DNA of 64,000 bases from Bettongia penicillata ogilbyi (GCA_023548195.1 JAJHZJ010000336.1:2770704-2834703), one strand, 5' to 3'. Shown: positions 11,062 through 22,590, counted from the first letter of the stretch. Program-made: numbers and translations. Notes: generated by a model not told the origin, from the letters alone.

Positions 11062-12724
11062 ATGGCTTATGTACCAGAACCACCTTGGGTCCAGGTAGTT
11101 ACATGGGGAGAAAGAATCCTCAAGCCTATAGTGCAAGGAAATTTATCTAAGGTTTTACCTAAAGAATTTTCTAGCACACCTCCTTTTGTGCAAAAGGTTG
11201 CATTTAATTTTATAGGACTTGCTTGTAAAGCACCTATATGTCTCAAAGTAAAAAATGTTACTCCTGAGTTACCATGTGTCATAGTGAAACCTATCACATA
11301 TGGCATACATTATGGAATTTACATCACTACTGGATATTGGGTTAAATTAGACACTTGGGGACTTGCTAGTGTAAAATGGAAAAATAATATGGTTAGAATG
11401 TCAATGAGACAAAGGTGTCAGGGCCTTCATATGCCACCACAAAAGAGGGGCAGTAGGTACCCAATTTTTATTGACTGTGGTACTGTAGAAGGGGAACTTA
11501 TTTCAGTGGACAATATTACAATCTTGCAGTCCTGGCATAATATCACTGCAGAAAATGAAACATATCCAAGGCTTCCCGTCAACATATTGGACCACAAATA
11601 CTGGACAAATCACTCCTGGTATATGGAAGATTGCTATTGTTATTGGAGATCCCACTAATCTTTTCTATGCAGATACCAAGGGACATCATCTTCCTTTTAA
11701 CAACGAAACCTTGTCAGCTAAAGTTTGTTTGGGGGCGCAATATGCATTTATGTGGGGACGAAGGGAAAACGCTACTATTGCAAAACAAAGTGTTAATGGT
11801 ACATTACAAGGGACTACAGAGGACATTTATAACACCACATGTTTCAGTTGTAAGGTCTCCGAGTTTATAGATTCTAAAGCCTCAGGTGTGGTGTTCATCA
11901 TAACCAGACCACGGATGGCCTAAGTTCCCGTTAAAACAAAAGAATGGTATCAATCTCGTGCAGATCATGTATTTTATGAATTAGAAGAACAGATAAAGTC
12001 TATATCCACACAGAGAGTAAAAAGATGTAGAAGTTGTATAATCTTAGGAATTAGCCTACTCATCATATTAATTACTTCTTCTATATCAATTGCTATGTCT
12101 ATATCCAATACTCAAAATGAAATTGTATAAGCAAATTTCTTAAATAAATTAGCTAGAAATGTGTCCATGGGATTTCAGAAACAAAAACAAATCAATCAGG
12201 AATTTTATACTATGATAAAGGAACTCCGAGAAGCCGTTGTGGCAGTTGGAGATGAATTGGATATTGTAGAATTTAGACAAAGTCTGGTATGTGATTACCG
12301 TTATTCTCATGCTTGTGTTACCAATGCATTGTATAATGAAAGTCATTATGAATGGGAACGAATCTGCAATCATTTAAATGGAGTGACTGATAATCCTAAC
12401 ACTACCCTAGATATCAATGCCTTATATAATATTGCCAAACACATTTATGATGCTGTGGAATAAGATCTCACCCCAGATAAAGCAGCTCAAAATATTATTG
12501 ATTTCTTTAAAAAGCTTAATCCCACCTCTTGGGCAGAAAAGATACTATCTACCATTGTTTCCAGTGTTCTCGCTTTATTACTGCTATTGTGCCTTTCATC
12601 CTTTCTTGTAAAAGTATTTTTTATGGCCTTAAACAACACATTGACCAAAGTGCACCATGCTATGTGGAAAGCCCACTCTACCAAAAACAAAAAGGGGGCT
12701 AAGAATTCTTGGACGCCATTGTAG
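11062..12724 (+). pseudogene. env: env remnant (surface and transmembrane subunits)
   Basis: Envelope gene of MMTV/HERV-K type. The surface subunit is open from 11062 to 11658 in one frame and rich in N-x-S/T sequons. The frame then changes between about 11600 and 11640, and the rest of env follows in the second frame. That frame carries TAA stops at 11921, 12128 and 12461. A furin-type RVKR cleavage site is at 12014-12025, followed by a hydrophobic fusion-peptide-like segment. A membrane anchor lies near 12545-12610. The frame ends with TAG 12722-12724, inside the 3' LTR. One frameshift and three stops prevent a complete protein. The long open surface segment is the least decayed part. Confidence 0.86.
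12683..12698 (+). other. polypurine tract
   Basis: A run of A with one C followed by five G directly before the 3' LTR. It primes plus-strand DNA synthesis in retroviruses. It fuses into the LTR start without the TGTAAG seen in the 5' LTR. Confidence 0.8.
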
Positions 12725-13040
12725 GACTGCACCCATGGTGCCTGGAACTAATGGCATCTGAGGCAGGACCACCACCCTTATTTTTCTCCTGGAGTTTGAA
12801 GTGGGTAATCACGAGCTGGACATGAGGAGAATGCGGAGCAGGGGTTGGAGGAGTAGATTTGACCTTCAAAGGGAATGGCTGAAGGGCATAATTCACGAGG
12901 CTATTATGTTATAAATAATGCTGCTTCGCTGATAATAAACAGAGTTGCCTTACACCTTGCCTCCCACCCTGTTCACTGCCTCCTGAGAACAGCATAGGGT
13001 CTTGCTGGTCAAGACCCCCAACTCAGAGAGGAAATTCACA
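12694..13040 (+). repeat. 3' LTR
   Basis: About 347 bases matching the 5' LTR from its GGGGGCT onward and ending ATTCACA. It differs by about 20 substitutions and a few short indels, for example a 4-base loss in the GTTTGGGGAAAG segment. The expected TG terminus is missing; see findings. Confidence 0.9.
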
Positions 13041-13135
13041 TTAGACTAGACAGTCAAGGGATCTGGGTTGTAGGTCCCAGCTCTACCACTGGCTTGTTAT
13101 GTCACCTTGGACAAGTCCCTTAATCTCTCTGACCC
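13041..13135 (+). repeat. MIR-like SINE, right part
   Basis: Contains the MIR core CTGGGTTGTAGGTCCCAGCT and a following ACCTTGGACAAGTCCCTTAA. It is the continuation of the element interrupted at 5504. Confidence 0.75.
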
Positions 13136-13360
13136 TGATGGTTTTGGAGTCAGGAAGACTCACTTCAGTGAGTTCAAATCTGACCTCGGACACTTTCTAG
13201 CTGTGTGACCCTGGGTTAATCACTTCACCCTGTTTACCTTAGTTCCTCATATGTAAAATGCACTGGAAAAAGAAGTGATGAACTGCTCCATTACCTTTGC
13301 CAAGAAAACCCCAAATGGGGTCCCAAAGACTGACATGACTGAGATAATCAAACAAGCACA
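13136..13360 (+). repeat. THER1-type SINE
   Basis: Shows GAGTTCAAATCTGACCTC, then CTAGCTGTGTGACCCTGGG, then GCCAAGAAAACCCCAAATGG and a GACTGACATGACTGA-type 3' end, the standard order of marsupial THER1/MIR-core SINEs. Confidence 0.85.
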
Positions 13361-13925
13361 ATGTACAAGGAGTTCATCGCTGCTGGGAATACTCACATCT
13401 ATAATGCCATACATCTACAACCCATACACAGCTGCTCCTATGGTAGTGAATAAGTTCTAACTGCCCAAGGGCAGTTGGAGTGTGGGAAGAAGAGGGAAGA
13501 CATGAATGTTCATCCAGGAGAGAGTGTGAAGTGGGTGAGTAAGAAGGCGAATTGGATAACGTGTGACTGACTGGAAAACAGTTCCAGTATTGCCTATTGC
13601 TGGGAATATGGGATGTGACTAATCTCCCCCTCTGAATGGCTAATCACATACCATCTGGAGTCAGAGAACAGCCCCTACTTTGGAGACCACTTTCACAGAA
13701 TAATATGTTGACTTATTATTTTTTTCCTATCCTTTTCCTTCCCTTTTTTTTCTTTCCTTGAAGCTGAAATATTCCTTTTTCTCCTGAATTAGGGGGCTAT
13801 CTCATAGATATAAATCAGATCTCGAGTCATGGATTAATCCTACCTACTGATCACTCCCTTACTATGAATTGCCTTAGGATTTCAAATCAAATGTTGACAT
13901 GATCATGTTCCTCTAGGAGTTCTGT
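13361..13925. other. intronic sequence, nothing recognised
   Basis: Mixed-composition sequence. A short open frame at 13275-13460 overlaps the SINE and is not a gene. Confidence 0.4.
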
Positions 13926-14046
13926 ATCCACAATTAGACTGTGAAATCCTTAAAGGCCTGTTTTCTTCCTTTTCTTTTTTTCTGTTCCCCACATAGATAA
14001 TCTAGATTAAAGAGTGGGTGCTCAATCAATGCCTGATGAACTACTT
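13926..14046 (+). repeat. L2 3'-end fragment
   Basis: Ends with the L2 3' pattern TTAGACTGTGAAATCCTTAA, then GGTGCTCAATCAATGCCTGA. Confidence 0.6.
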
Positions 14047-14194
14047 GTAAACCCAACGAGGAGCCGACTCTGCGTGGAAGGCTGTGGCGCCCTAATATAC
14101 GAAAATCGTCACTTCTGTAATCATCCCGACTGACCCCTCCTCCTGGAAACCCTTACTTCCTTTGGCTTCCTTGACACTATACCCATTCTCTTCC

Positions 14195-14700
14195 ATTGGA
14201 ACTGACTTAGGAAGATGATAAGGTACCAGGCACTGAAGTCCTTGCTCAAGCTGACCTGCCAAGTATTCAAACTATGCTTCAGAGAGTGCAACTCCAACGG
14301 GCTGGCCACGCTGTTCGAATGCAAAATGTACGCTTGCCAAAAAGACTATTTTATGGAGAACTCGCATGGGGCAGGCTAGAAGAAACGATACAAGGACACT
14401 CTCAAGGTCTCTCTCAAGAACTAGGATCTGACTGTGCAACATGGGAGACACATGAACCAGGCACAGGACCGCTCAGCATGATGCGCCCACATAAGAAAGG
14501 GTGGTGTGCTCTATGAGCAAAGCAGAACTGAGACTGCACAAATTTGGGATATCCACCCCAAATATTCATACGAACTGTCTGTGCTCAACCGGTGATAGAG
14601 CATTCCAAGCTTGTATTAGTCTGATCAGCCACAGCTGGACACATTGAAATTTCACTTTATCATTTTGGTCCTCTTCCAAGACAAAGGACAACAACAACCA
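14195..14700 (+). mobile_element. 5'-truncated RTE-clade LINE with target duplication
   Basis: The reading frame near the start resembles the C-terminal tail of RTE/BovB-type reverse transcriptases (LPSIQTMLQRVQLQRAG, then LPKRLFYGEL). The 3' end has an (ACA)n tail. The same 14 bases, ACCCATTCTCTTCC, flank it at 14181-14194 and 14701-14714. The element is therefore an intact insertion event into the older L2. Confidence 0.88.
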
Positions 14701-15961
14701 ACCCATTCTCTTCCTCTCTATCAGCTCCTTCTTGGTCTCTACTTCTTCCAACCTCTTAAACACAGATACCACTTCCTAATATTCCGATTCTAGTTCTCCA
14801 CTCTTTTTCTGCATTCACTCTCTTCTTGATCTCATCTACTTATACTACTTCAACTGTCACCAATATGTTGACTCCCAACATCCAAATCTCTAACCTCACT
14901 CTCATGCTGTAATACCATATCTCTAACTGTCGAAATATTTAAACTTAAATACTAAAGTCCTTTCTCCAATGCCTTATTGTGCCATGAAAGTAATCCTGAG
15001 TTTCTGATGGCTATGCCAGCAAAGCACAATATCTGGCAGAGCCTACCTAAACTAGAAAGGTTTCAGACAAGGGTCTGGTGATGGACTATTTGTCCTTTAT
15101 CTGAGGACAAGTCTGGCTAAGTTCAGAGAGGTTCATCACCAGGATGAATGCAGAATGGTGAATTTCTGGGTCACAGCACACTGAGTTGCAGAATGGTTAT
15201 GATCTGTGTCAATGGAGGGAGTTTACTAACCAATGAACTCAGACCCATAGAAGTTCTCAAAGCATTCTGTCACCTCAATCTCAAAATGTCTCAGACTTTC
15301 TAAGTCAAATGTCATCATACTTAAAAGATACCTCAGGGCTCTTCTCTCACGCTCTTCTCTTGCTCTCACACTCTTTCTCTTGCTCTCACACCTTCTCTCT
15401 ATGAACTCATCCACTCCCACAGAGTCTATTCTATTTGCCAACCCTATGAAAAACTTCTAAATCTACATATCCAATCTTCATCTCTCTCCTGATTGTCATT
15501 TTGACATGGACAACTCCCTGATGGACATCACCTGGGCATCACAGGCATGGGAAATTCATTATGTCCAAAATGGAAGTCATTATCTTTCCCGTAAAAGTCA
15601 CCTCTCGTTTTAATGCCCCTATTTCTGTTGAAGGCACTACTGTTCTTCCAGTCAACCAGGTCTACAACTGGAGAAGTCATGCTCAGCTCTTCATTCTTAA
15701 CACCCCCTCATTTTCCAGGAGTTGCCAAGACTCATCAATTCTATCCTTACAATCTCTCTCCCACCTGGTACCTTTTCTCCACTCAAGCAGCATCCATTCT
15801 AGTTCAGTCCTTCCCCCCCATCACCTCTCACCTAGACTATTGCAATAGCTTTCTAATTGGTTTCCCTGTCTCTAGTCTCACCTCTCTCTAATCAATCACC
15901 CATACAACTACCAAAGTGGTATTCCTAAGTACAAGATAACTTCCATCTTCAAGAAGCTTCA

Positions 15962-16651
15962 ATGGCTACAAAAATATTTATAGCAGCTCTTTTTGTGGCA
16001 GCTAAGAATTATAAACTGAGAGAATTCCCATCAATTGGGGAACAGCTACACAAACTATGGTACAGAATTGCAATGGAATACTATTGTACTATAAGAAATG
16101 ACAAGCAGGATGATTTCAGAAAAACCTGGAAAGAGTTACATGAACTGATGCAAAGTGAAGTGAGCAGAACCAGAAGAACACTGTATACAGTAACAGCAAT
16201 ACTGTACAATAAAGAACTGTGAATGCCTTAGCTATTCTCAGCAATACAATGATCCAAGACAATCCCAAAAGATTAATGATGAAACATAATATCCATCTAC
16301 AGAAAAAGAATTAATTACTATCTGAAAACAAAATGAAGCATTCTACTTTTCATTTTCTTTCATTCTTTTTTAAAAATTCTAGTCTTCTTGGGCAAAATGA
16401 CTAATATGGAAATGTTTTACATGTTTGCACATGTACATCCTATATCTGATTACTTACCATCTCAGGGAGGGGGAAAAGAGGTAGGGAGAGACAGAATTTG
16501 GAAACTCAAAACTTTTTAAAAATATTTTTAAAATTATTTTAACATGCAATTGGGGGAAATTATATATGTATATATACATCTATACACATATGTATCATGT
16601 GTATAGATGTATATATATATGTATATATGTATATGTGGACATATGAATGAC
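15962..16651 (+). mobile_element. L1 3'-end insertion with TA-rich tail
   Basis: Matches the marsupial L1 3' end: AATATTTATAGCAGCTCTTT, CCCATCAATTGGGGAACAGC, GAACTGATGCAAAGTGAAGT and GAACATGACTAATATGG-like segments in order. It ends in a TA-rich microsatellite (about 16561-16640). It sits inside the L2, which resumes after it with a diverged duplication of about 11 bases (CTTCAATGGCT / TGCCAGTGGCT). Confidence 0.82.
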
Positions 16652-17164
16652 GTGCCAGTGGCTCCTTATTGACTTTACGAACAAATACATACTCATTGGT
16701 TCAGAATTTAAATGCCTTCATAATCTGGTTCTTTTTTCAGAATGATTTCCCATTGCTCTTCACATATTCTATGTTCTAGACAATCTGGATCACATGCTGC
16801 TCCCACTATACTACACTCCATCTCCTACAATCATGCCTTTGTACAGGTTGTGCCCCATGTCTAGAAAGAATGCCCCACCTTACCTTCATCTCATGGATTC
16901 CCTGGTTCAACTCCGGTGTCACCTCCTTCAGGGAGCCCTTCCTGATTTTCCCCTTTCCCAAGTTTTAGAGCTCTCTCCCTTCCCAAAAGCATTTTGTATG
17001 TATTTTGGATTTACTTATATAAGTAAGATAAGTATTTGTCCAATACAGCATAAATTTCTGGGGGACAAGGATTATTTCTTTTTTGACCATACATCCCCAG
17101 CACCTAGCACAGTGACTTGGTAGGTGATAAAAAAAAATCACACAAAATTAATTTTTCCCTTAAA

Positions 17165-17655
17165 ACTGGCTTTATTATTTCTACCAATGGTGCTGTTATT
17201 TTCCTGGTAACCCAGGCTGAAAAGCAGAATGTTTTATTCCTCTGTCTACACATTCCCCCAAACCAGTTATTCCTCAGAGATATTGATTATTTTTTAAATA
17301 TCTCTTACATAAGTACCTTCCTCTCTATTCTCATTGCTAATACCCCAGTACAGGTTCTTATCACCTCTTGACTATTGCAACAGTTTCATTTGACCCTAGC
17401 TCTCCTGTTTGTCTCCACTTCCCACCAAGCCTACATACCTAATACCAAGGCAATCGTTGTAAAATACTGCTTTTACTGCTTCACCACCAACTTACAGGAA
17501 AAAGTTCAGCTTAGCAACTGAGGATTCACAATGTGACCCTGAGCTATTTTCCCCAACTTTATCTACTACCATTCCACAACACAAACACTTTGCTCTGCTC
17601 TCACTCACAACAATCTCTACCTCCTCAAATTTACTGAGTACTTATATTGGCATCC
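17165..17655 (+). repeat. L2 fragment
   Basis: Diverged ORF2 3' region with TATCACCTCTTGACTATTGC near 17358 and the pyrimidine-rich sequence around it. Second L2 copy in the same orientation as the one ending at 17130. Confidence 0.6.
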
Positions 17656-17719
17656 CTTAGTATAGATGGCAAAAGTCACCCTTTTGTGTGTGTGTGCCTG
17701 AGGAGCCACCAGGTAACAA

Positions 17720-17975
17720 TGCTGAAGAGGCAGGAGGTGGAGCATCAGGGAGACCTGAGTTCCAACTCAGGCTCAGACACTTACTAGCTGGGTGACCCTT
17801 TGCCTCCATTTGCTTCAATTTCCTCATAATAGGATCTACTTCCCAGGGCTGTTGTGAGGAGAAAATGAGAAAATAATTCTGAAGTGCTCAGCACAGTGAC
17901 ACATACACACTACATAAATATTATATAACAACATAAATGTTACCTAAATATTAAATGTTATTAACTATTATTATC
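17720..17975 (+). repeat. MIR/THER1-type SINE
   Basis: Contains GAGACCTGAGTTCCAACTCA, CACTTACTAGCTGGGTGACC and a 3' part ending in ATATAAC/ATTATTATCA repeats. Confidence 0.75.
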
Positions 17976-20645
17976 ATCTCCCCCAACTCGGTTGTAAGTT
18001 CCTTAAAGGAAAGGACACGAAACGTCCTTGCATCCTTTGTGGTGGCTTACTACAGCACCATACACGTCCCTGACATTCACTGTTTTGACTGATGGTCTTT
18101 CTCCAAAACCTATTCCTGGCCCTATTTTGACACAACATATACCAATTCAAAACCATGAACTGCCATGTACATATGTAGGAACATCTAGCTTGGCATTTCA
18201 CTGAATTGAGAAATCTAGAGCCAGTAGTCATTTCTGAAAAAAGAGCCAGAGAAAAAGAGTCTCAAGAAAGCCATGTAACAACTTCCCAGGAGGCAAATGG
18301 CCATTGGACAGCTTGATTACTCAAGCATTGTAAGACGTTTCTTTCCCATAATGCTTGGGCAGACAGCTAACCCAAAGATGCTACCCAAAAGGCAGCACTT
18401 TGGTCTCACACCATTTCCCCTTCAAGTGACTCCTGAGCAAAGAAGGCACAAGAGTCAGTCAGCTTTGGCATTCTTGCTCTCAGCATGCAGACGAGACATT
18501 TGTCTGCTCCCTACGTCGTAGGACTCCTAGCCACTCTCCTCTCCTGCCCTGGTGTCTTAGCTGGTCATTTGCCAACTCCAGAGCCAGCTCCCACAGAGCT
18601 ATCTGCCCAACCTACACTTGAAACAAATGACAACTCATACACACCCCACCAACTCAAAACAGGCCTTTGCACAGAACTATGCACTTCTGGGTACTTGTAC
18701 ACTGAAAGCAGAAACTTCCCAGTGGGAATGCTGGTGCTGGAAAGAGTGATGGCTACAGAGGAGGGCATGCTGGCATGCTAGCTACAAGCACCGAGTCAAC
18801 AGCAGAGCTGGAATAACTTAGAAGAAGGTTATTCACTTGGAAATGTGGGGCCATGGAAACTTCCCCACTGGGTTTCAAGAAAAAAGGAGCTGAAATTGCT
18901 CCTTTGGCCCGTAAAACAGCTTCTGAAGTTCTCAATGACATTTAAGCAAGTTTTAACTAGGAAAATCAGAAGGCTCAGGGGAACATTCCTAATCAAGTTA
19001 TAGGAAGAAAAAAAACATGTTTTAGGTAGACAGAATATGTCAACCACTCAAATTGTTCTGCAAAAAAAAAGACAAACAATTCAAAGTAATTTGGGTTCTC
19101 ATGGTCTACACAGCAATCTAACACAATGCCGGGGTTTTGTCCAGTCTTTGCAAAAAGGAAAAACGGTTTCCCCTTCTTGTCGGAAAAGACAGCAAACAAA
19201 ATCTAGTATTGTTCTGTCCCTGAACAGAAGCTATATTTCTAAAAGGAATGATGACGAGGTTATCACACAATGAAATGTATACATTAATATTCCTGGGTTG
19301 TTTTGTTGAACAATAAAACCCTTTCCCCAAGAAACAATGCCTTTAAACTACTTATATAAACTCCTTGAAAATACACTAGAGACAAAATCTCAATGTTTCT
19401 CTGAAAGATCCCAGGCAAAAGGGGGCCCTTGAGCCAGGCTTCAAAAAGTAGGATGCCAAATGAAGCCCTTAAAAACAATCTCCATGAACAATTTTTCTTT
19501 AGTTAGGGCAGGCAGCAGCTCACAAGCGAGCAGCAACTTCTCTGACTCTTAAAGGCATGCAAAGCACTACCTAAATTACTCACAGGTTCTAGAATCCATC
19601 ATCAGACTCGATATTGAGAAATCAGAAATAACAGGTCAGAGATGCATGGATAATCTTTACAGACACTGAAAAGACTAGGATGACTGGGGAGTCTTGTACG
19701 TTATGATATCTGAGGTTTCTGAGATATCTTCTGATATTAATCTCCATACTCCATTTTCAATATGCTGTTTTAAAAGACAGCCACTGCTTTCCACAACTCT
19801 TTTTTACAGTACCCATTTCCCATTTTTGTAAGTGCTTATACTGTACATCATCTGAGAAATTTACTGACTGAAATGCTAAATCACAAGGCTACCCAGCCAC
19901 TATATCCCCATTAAGGATAAAAACCTGTTACTGTTCTTTTGTAGTAACAATGAAGGCACTGTTTATCTAACCCAGAACTCTACAAACAGTCCTACCTACA
20001 GACAAGTCTATTGCATTCTTGGCTCTAGTTGTTTACAGGTTCCTGATTCATAATTAATACCCCTGATGAAAACAATTACTGGTATCTGAAAGCTCTACAG
20101 TAACAATCAGCTAATTACCAATCAAAGCTTTATAGCCTTCATTGAACTGTGGGGCTGTCACCAGGCACAGCAAATAATCCAATGGTGAGTAAAGCTTAGC
20201 TCCTCTAGCAGTTATTTGGGGAATGGGCTCAGGTTTTCCCTCTGACTTTAAATCCTTGAAATAAGGACCCCTAATACGTAAAGAGTCCACAAAGACATTA
20301 ATGTTAAAATGACAGTCAAGGTCTGCTGGTAAAAGTGGTATTGAGGAAACCACGCAGAACAGAAGCATCTTGAACTGTGCCTGTCTGCTCCACACCCACC
20401 AAAGCAGCGGATGAGAGGTAATTTAGGAACAACGCATTTCTGAATAGACGTGGTTTCACACTACGAACATAAGACTATTTATGCCAGGCTTCCGAAGTTC
20501 TCTGGGTCAAATGATCCCTATATGGTTCTGTCAGCCTCAATATTCTAAGGTGGGTTTTTTTATTATGACGCTCAAATATAGTCTACTAAGGAACTGCAGA
20601 TTTTTATCATACATCAACAGATAGTGATTTTCATTTATTTAAACT
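17976..20645. other. intronic sequence, nothing recognised
   Basis: 2.7 kb without a clear repeat or gene. A 98-codon frame at 18485-18781 begins with a hydrophobic stretch but has no family resemblance. Confidence 0.45.
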
Positions 20646-20649
20646 ATAA

Positions 20650-20795
20650 GGCAACATGGCATAGTGGATAGAGTACAGACCTTGAAGACAGTAAATTCTG
20701 GTTCTAACTCTGAAACAAACCGTTAAGCTCACTGGAGTTCCATTCATTATCTATAAAAAGAGGAAGCCAACCTCTCAATGCTCCACGCAGGTCTC
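20650..20795 (+). repeat. MIR-type SINE
   Basis: Starts with GGCAACATGGCATAGTGGAT and follows the order of a diverged MIR-core SINE. Confidence 0.6.
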
Positions 20796-20954
20796 TAAGG
20801 ATGTAAGTAACAGAGAAGTTGCAGGTTATCATGGGTGGAGAAATTTTTCTCCCTACACCAATAAAATCACATGCCCCCATAAAAAAATCTATTGGGCTCG
20901 TATTAAAAGCTAATTTGCATCCCTATGCTTTTTATTCAACTTCATACCCAGCTC

Positions 20955-21190
20955 AGCAAAGAGCATGCTGGATTTGGAGTTGGTGGCCCTGGGTTCTAAT
21001 CTTCCATCTAACCTAACCTAATCTCACTACCTACCTGTATGATCTTGGGTAAGTCATTAAAGTCACAGGAGCTTATTTCATCATCTGCAAAATGTCAGGA
21101 TTAGCCTTGGAGGTCCTTTTGGAATTAGATAACATATGTGAAGTATTTTGTAAAACTGAAAATACTAATAAATGCTAGTTATTTTTATTC
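20955..21190 (+). repeat. MIR/THER1-type SINE
   Basis: Has GGCCCTGGGTTCTAATCTTC, ATGATCTTGGGTAAGTCATT and a 3' end with TACTAATAAATGCTAGTTAT. Confidence 0.75.
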
Positions 21191-21264
21191 CAGCTTTAGA
21201 ACTGAATAATATACACAAACCACTGATAGGATTGAAGATACACAAAACCCAGAGGGCCATGTGA

Positions 21265-21440
21265 AATGGTGGCCCATGCCACTAGGAAGAGCCATAGGAA
21301 AGAACAGAGAACGAGACATGAGAAAGTAAAAAGAACCAAGGATCACTGGGAAGAGGAGGCAGGGAGGATATTAAAGGAAATGAAAGTGATACCAAAAAAA
21401 ATAGCAATCAAAGTTAATTCTTAAAAGAGCCATCAAATAT
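21265..21440 (+). repeat. L1 3'-tail fragment
   Basis: Diverged copy of the tail family, with GAGGGAGGATATTAAAGGAA-like spacing and GTGATACCAAAAAAAATAGC before an A/T tail. Confidence 0.5.
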
Positions 21441-22040
21441 ATAAGGAGGATGGCTGACTGTGGCCTCTTCCAGCCTTTCTTCCCAACCTAACTCAAAATG
21501 CCCACAAGATTTTTTAAAAATGTACTTACTCAAATTTCCTGTTTGTGGCTCTCAGTTATTAAGTAGCACCTATAAATCCCATAGTTATAAGATCAAAGAG
21601 GGGGAAAGAAACTCAGAGATCACTGTTTGTCCAACACTGTCAGGTTACCAATAAAAAGTGAATCTAATTAAGATGATTCTCCTTCCAAACAGCCCCGCAC
21701 TCCCAGGTCAGAGGCAAAACCCAGGCTGGAATTGGGGTCTCCAAAGCCATCAGTTTTTACAACAAGTGCATGCTATCATTCAACTCTAATTTCATAGTTT
21801 ATGCTTCAAAATGTATTTCTCATTACATTCAATATCATCCCTTGGAATTATTAGAAGTATAATCTAAGTATCAACACAGGAAATTATCTGACAACCAAAG
21901 GTTAGTTTTATCTTTGATAATGGAAATATTGAGATTTCCAAGCAAGCAATAAAAGTAATTTTTAAAAAATAAAAGTTTAGTAAATGAGACCCAAGAAAGT
22001 AAAAAGAATCAAAGTTAATTAGAAAAAGGCTATGTAGTAA
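21441..22040. other. intronic sequence, nothing recognised
   Basis: No gene or repeat recognised. Confidence 0.4.
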
Positions 22041-22350
22041 CAACAAATAATGCTGTGTAATTACAATGACCAAGTTTGGACCTAAAGAAATGAGAAAATG
22101 AAAAACACACCTCTTCCCTCTCTTTGCAGAGATGGAGGATGACGGATATGGAACGCTGCATACGCAGTGACTCAGTTAACATGCTGGTTACTTTTCCTTT
22201 TAACGGATTCTTTTTTCCTCTCTTCTTATTCTTTACTACAAGCTACTGTTCACTGGTTAAAGGTGGCAGAGAACATATTTAGAAATTAAAGTAATACCAA
22301 AGAAAGAGATCCAAAAAATTAATTTTTAAAAGTCATTAAATATGTAAACA
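22041..22350 (+). repeat. L1 3'-end fragment
   Basis: Contains ACAATGACCAAGTTTGGACC, CCTCTCTTTGCAGAGATGGA, then ATTCTTTACTACAAGC and AAAGTAATACCAAAGAAAGA. This is the full order of a marsupial L1 3' end. Confidence 0.7.
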
Positions 22351-22590
22351 AATATCATATGGGGCAGTCACCAGTTTCCCATCTCCTATGGGGACAGAAC
22401 AAGAAAAGAAGGAAGTACATAATTCAGAAAGACTTACAATTTTTCTTACAAAAAAGTGTCTTAGTAAAAATTTTAAAAAAAGTAAAATACTGCCCCAGGA
22501 AAGGATGAACAGTCCCATTCTACCTGAGAACTTTAAAACAGACCAGGTAAAATAGCATCCACTACCGTACTTACAGCAGCACTCTTTTGG
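22351..22590. other. intronic sequence, nothing recognised
   Basis: No feature recognised between the L1 fragment and the RTE copy. Confidence 0.35.

Larger units (their letters stand above)
5499..13046 (+). mobile_element. betaretrovirus-like (class II, lysine-primed) endogenous provirus
   Basis: A provirus with the order LTR, primer site, gag, dUTPase/protease, pol, env, polypurine tract, LTR. The flanking hexamers TTGGAC (5499-5504) and TTAGAC (13041-13046) are a 6-bp target duplication with one mismatch. The sequences outside them rejoin into a MIR-like SINE. The lysine-tRNA primer site, a dUTPase in the pro frame, two -1 frameshift sites, YMDD in RT and a furin-type env site are all betaretroviral traits. 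Every gene carries stops or frame changes, so it is defective. The LTRs differ at roughly 20 of 345 positions plus small indels, about 6 percent, so the insertion is not recent. It is antisense to CNNM2, the usual surviving orientation for intronic proviruses. Confidence 0.93.
14113..17130 (+). mobile_element. L2 LINE (ORF2 3' part and 3' UTR), interrupted by later insertions
   Basis: Segments 14113-14194, 14715-14980, about 15235-15961 and about 16652-17130 line up in order along the L2 ORF2 3' region. Marker sequences are CTTGATCTCATCTAC near 14826, ACCTAGACTATTGCAATAGC near 15830, TGGCTCCTTATTGA near 16658 and the 3' end CCCAGCACCTAGCACAGTGA near 17096. It is split by an RTE LINE and an L1 3' end. 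A stretch at about 14985-15230 does not fit L2 and may be another insertion. Confidence 0.75.

Noticed and set aside
18485..18781. 98-codon frame with signal-peptide-like N-terminus
   Set aside because: No recognisable family, no supporting splice or polyadenylation signals, and low prior in an intron.
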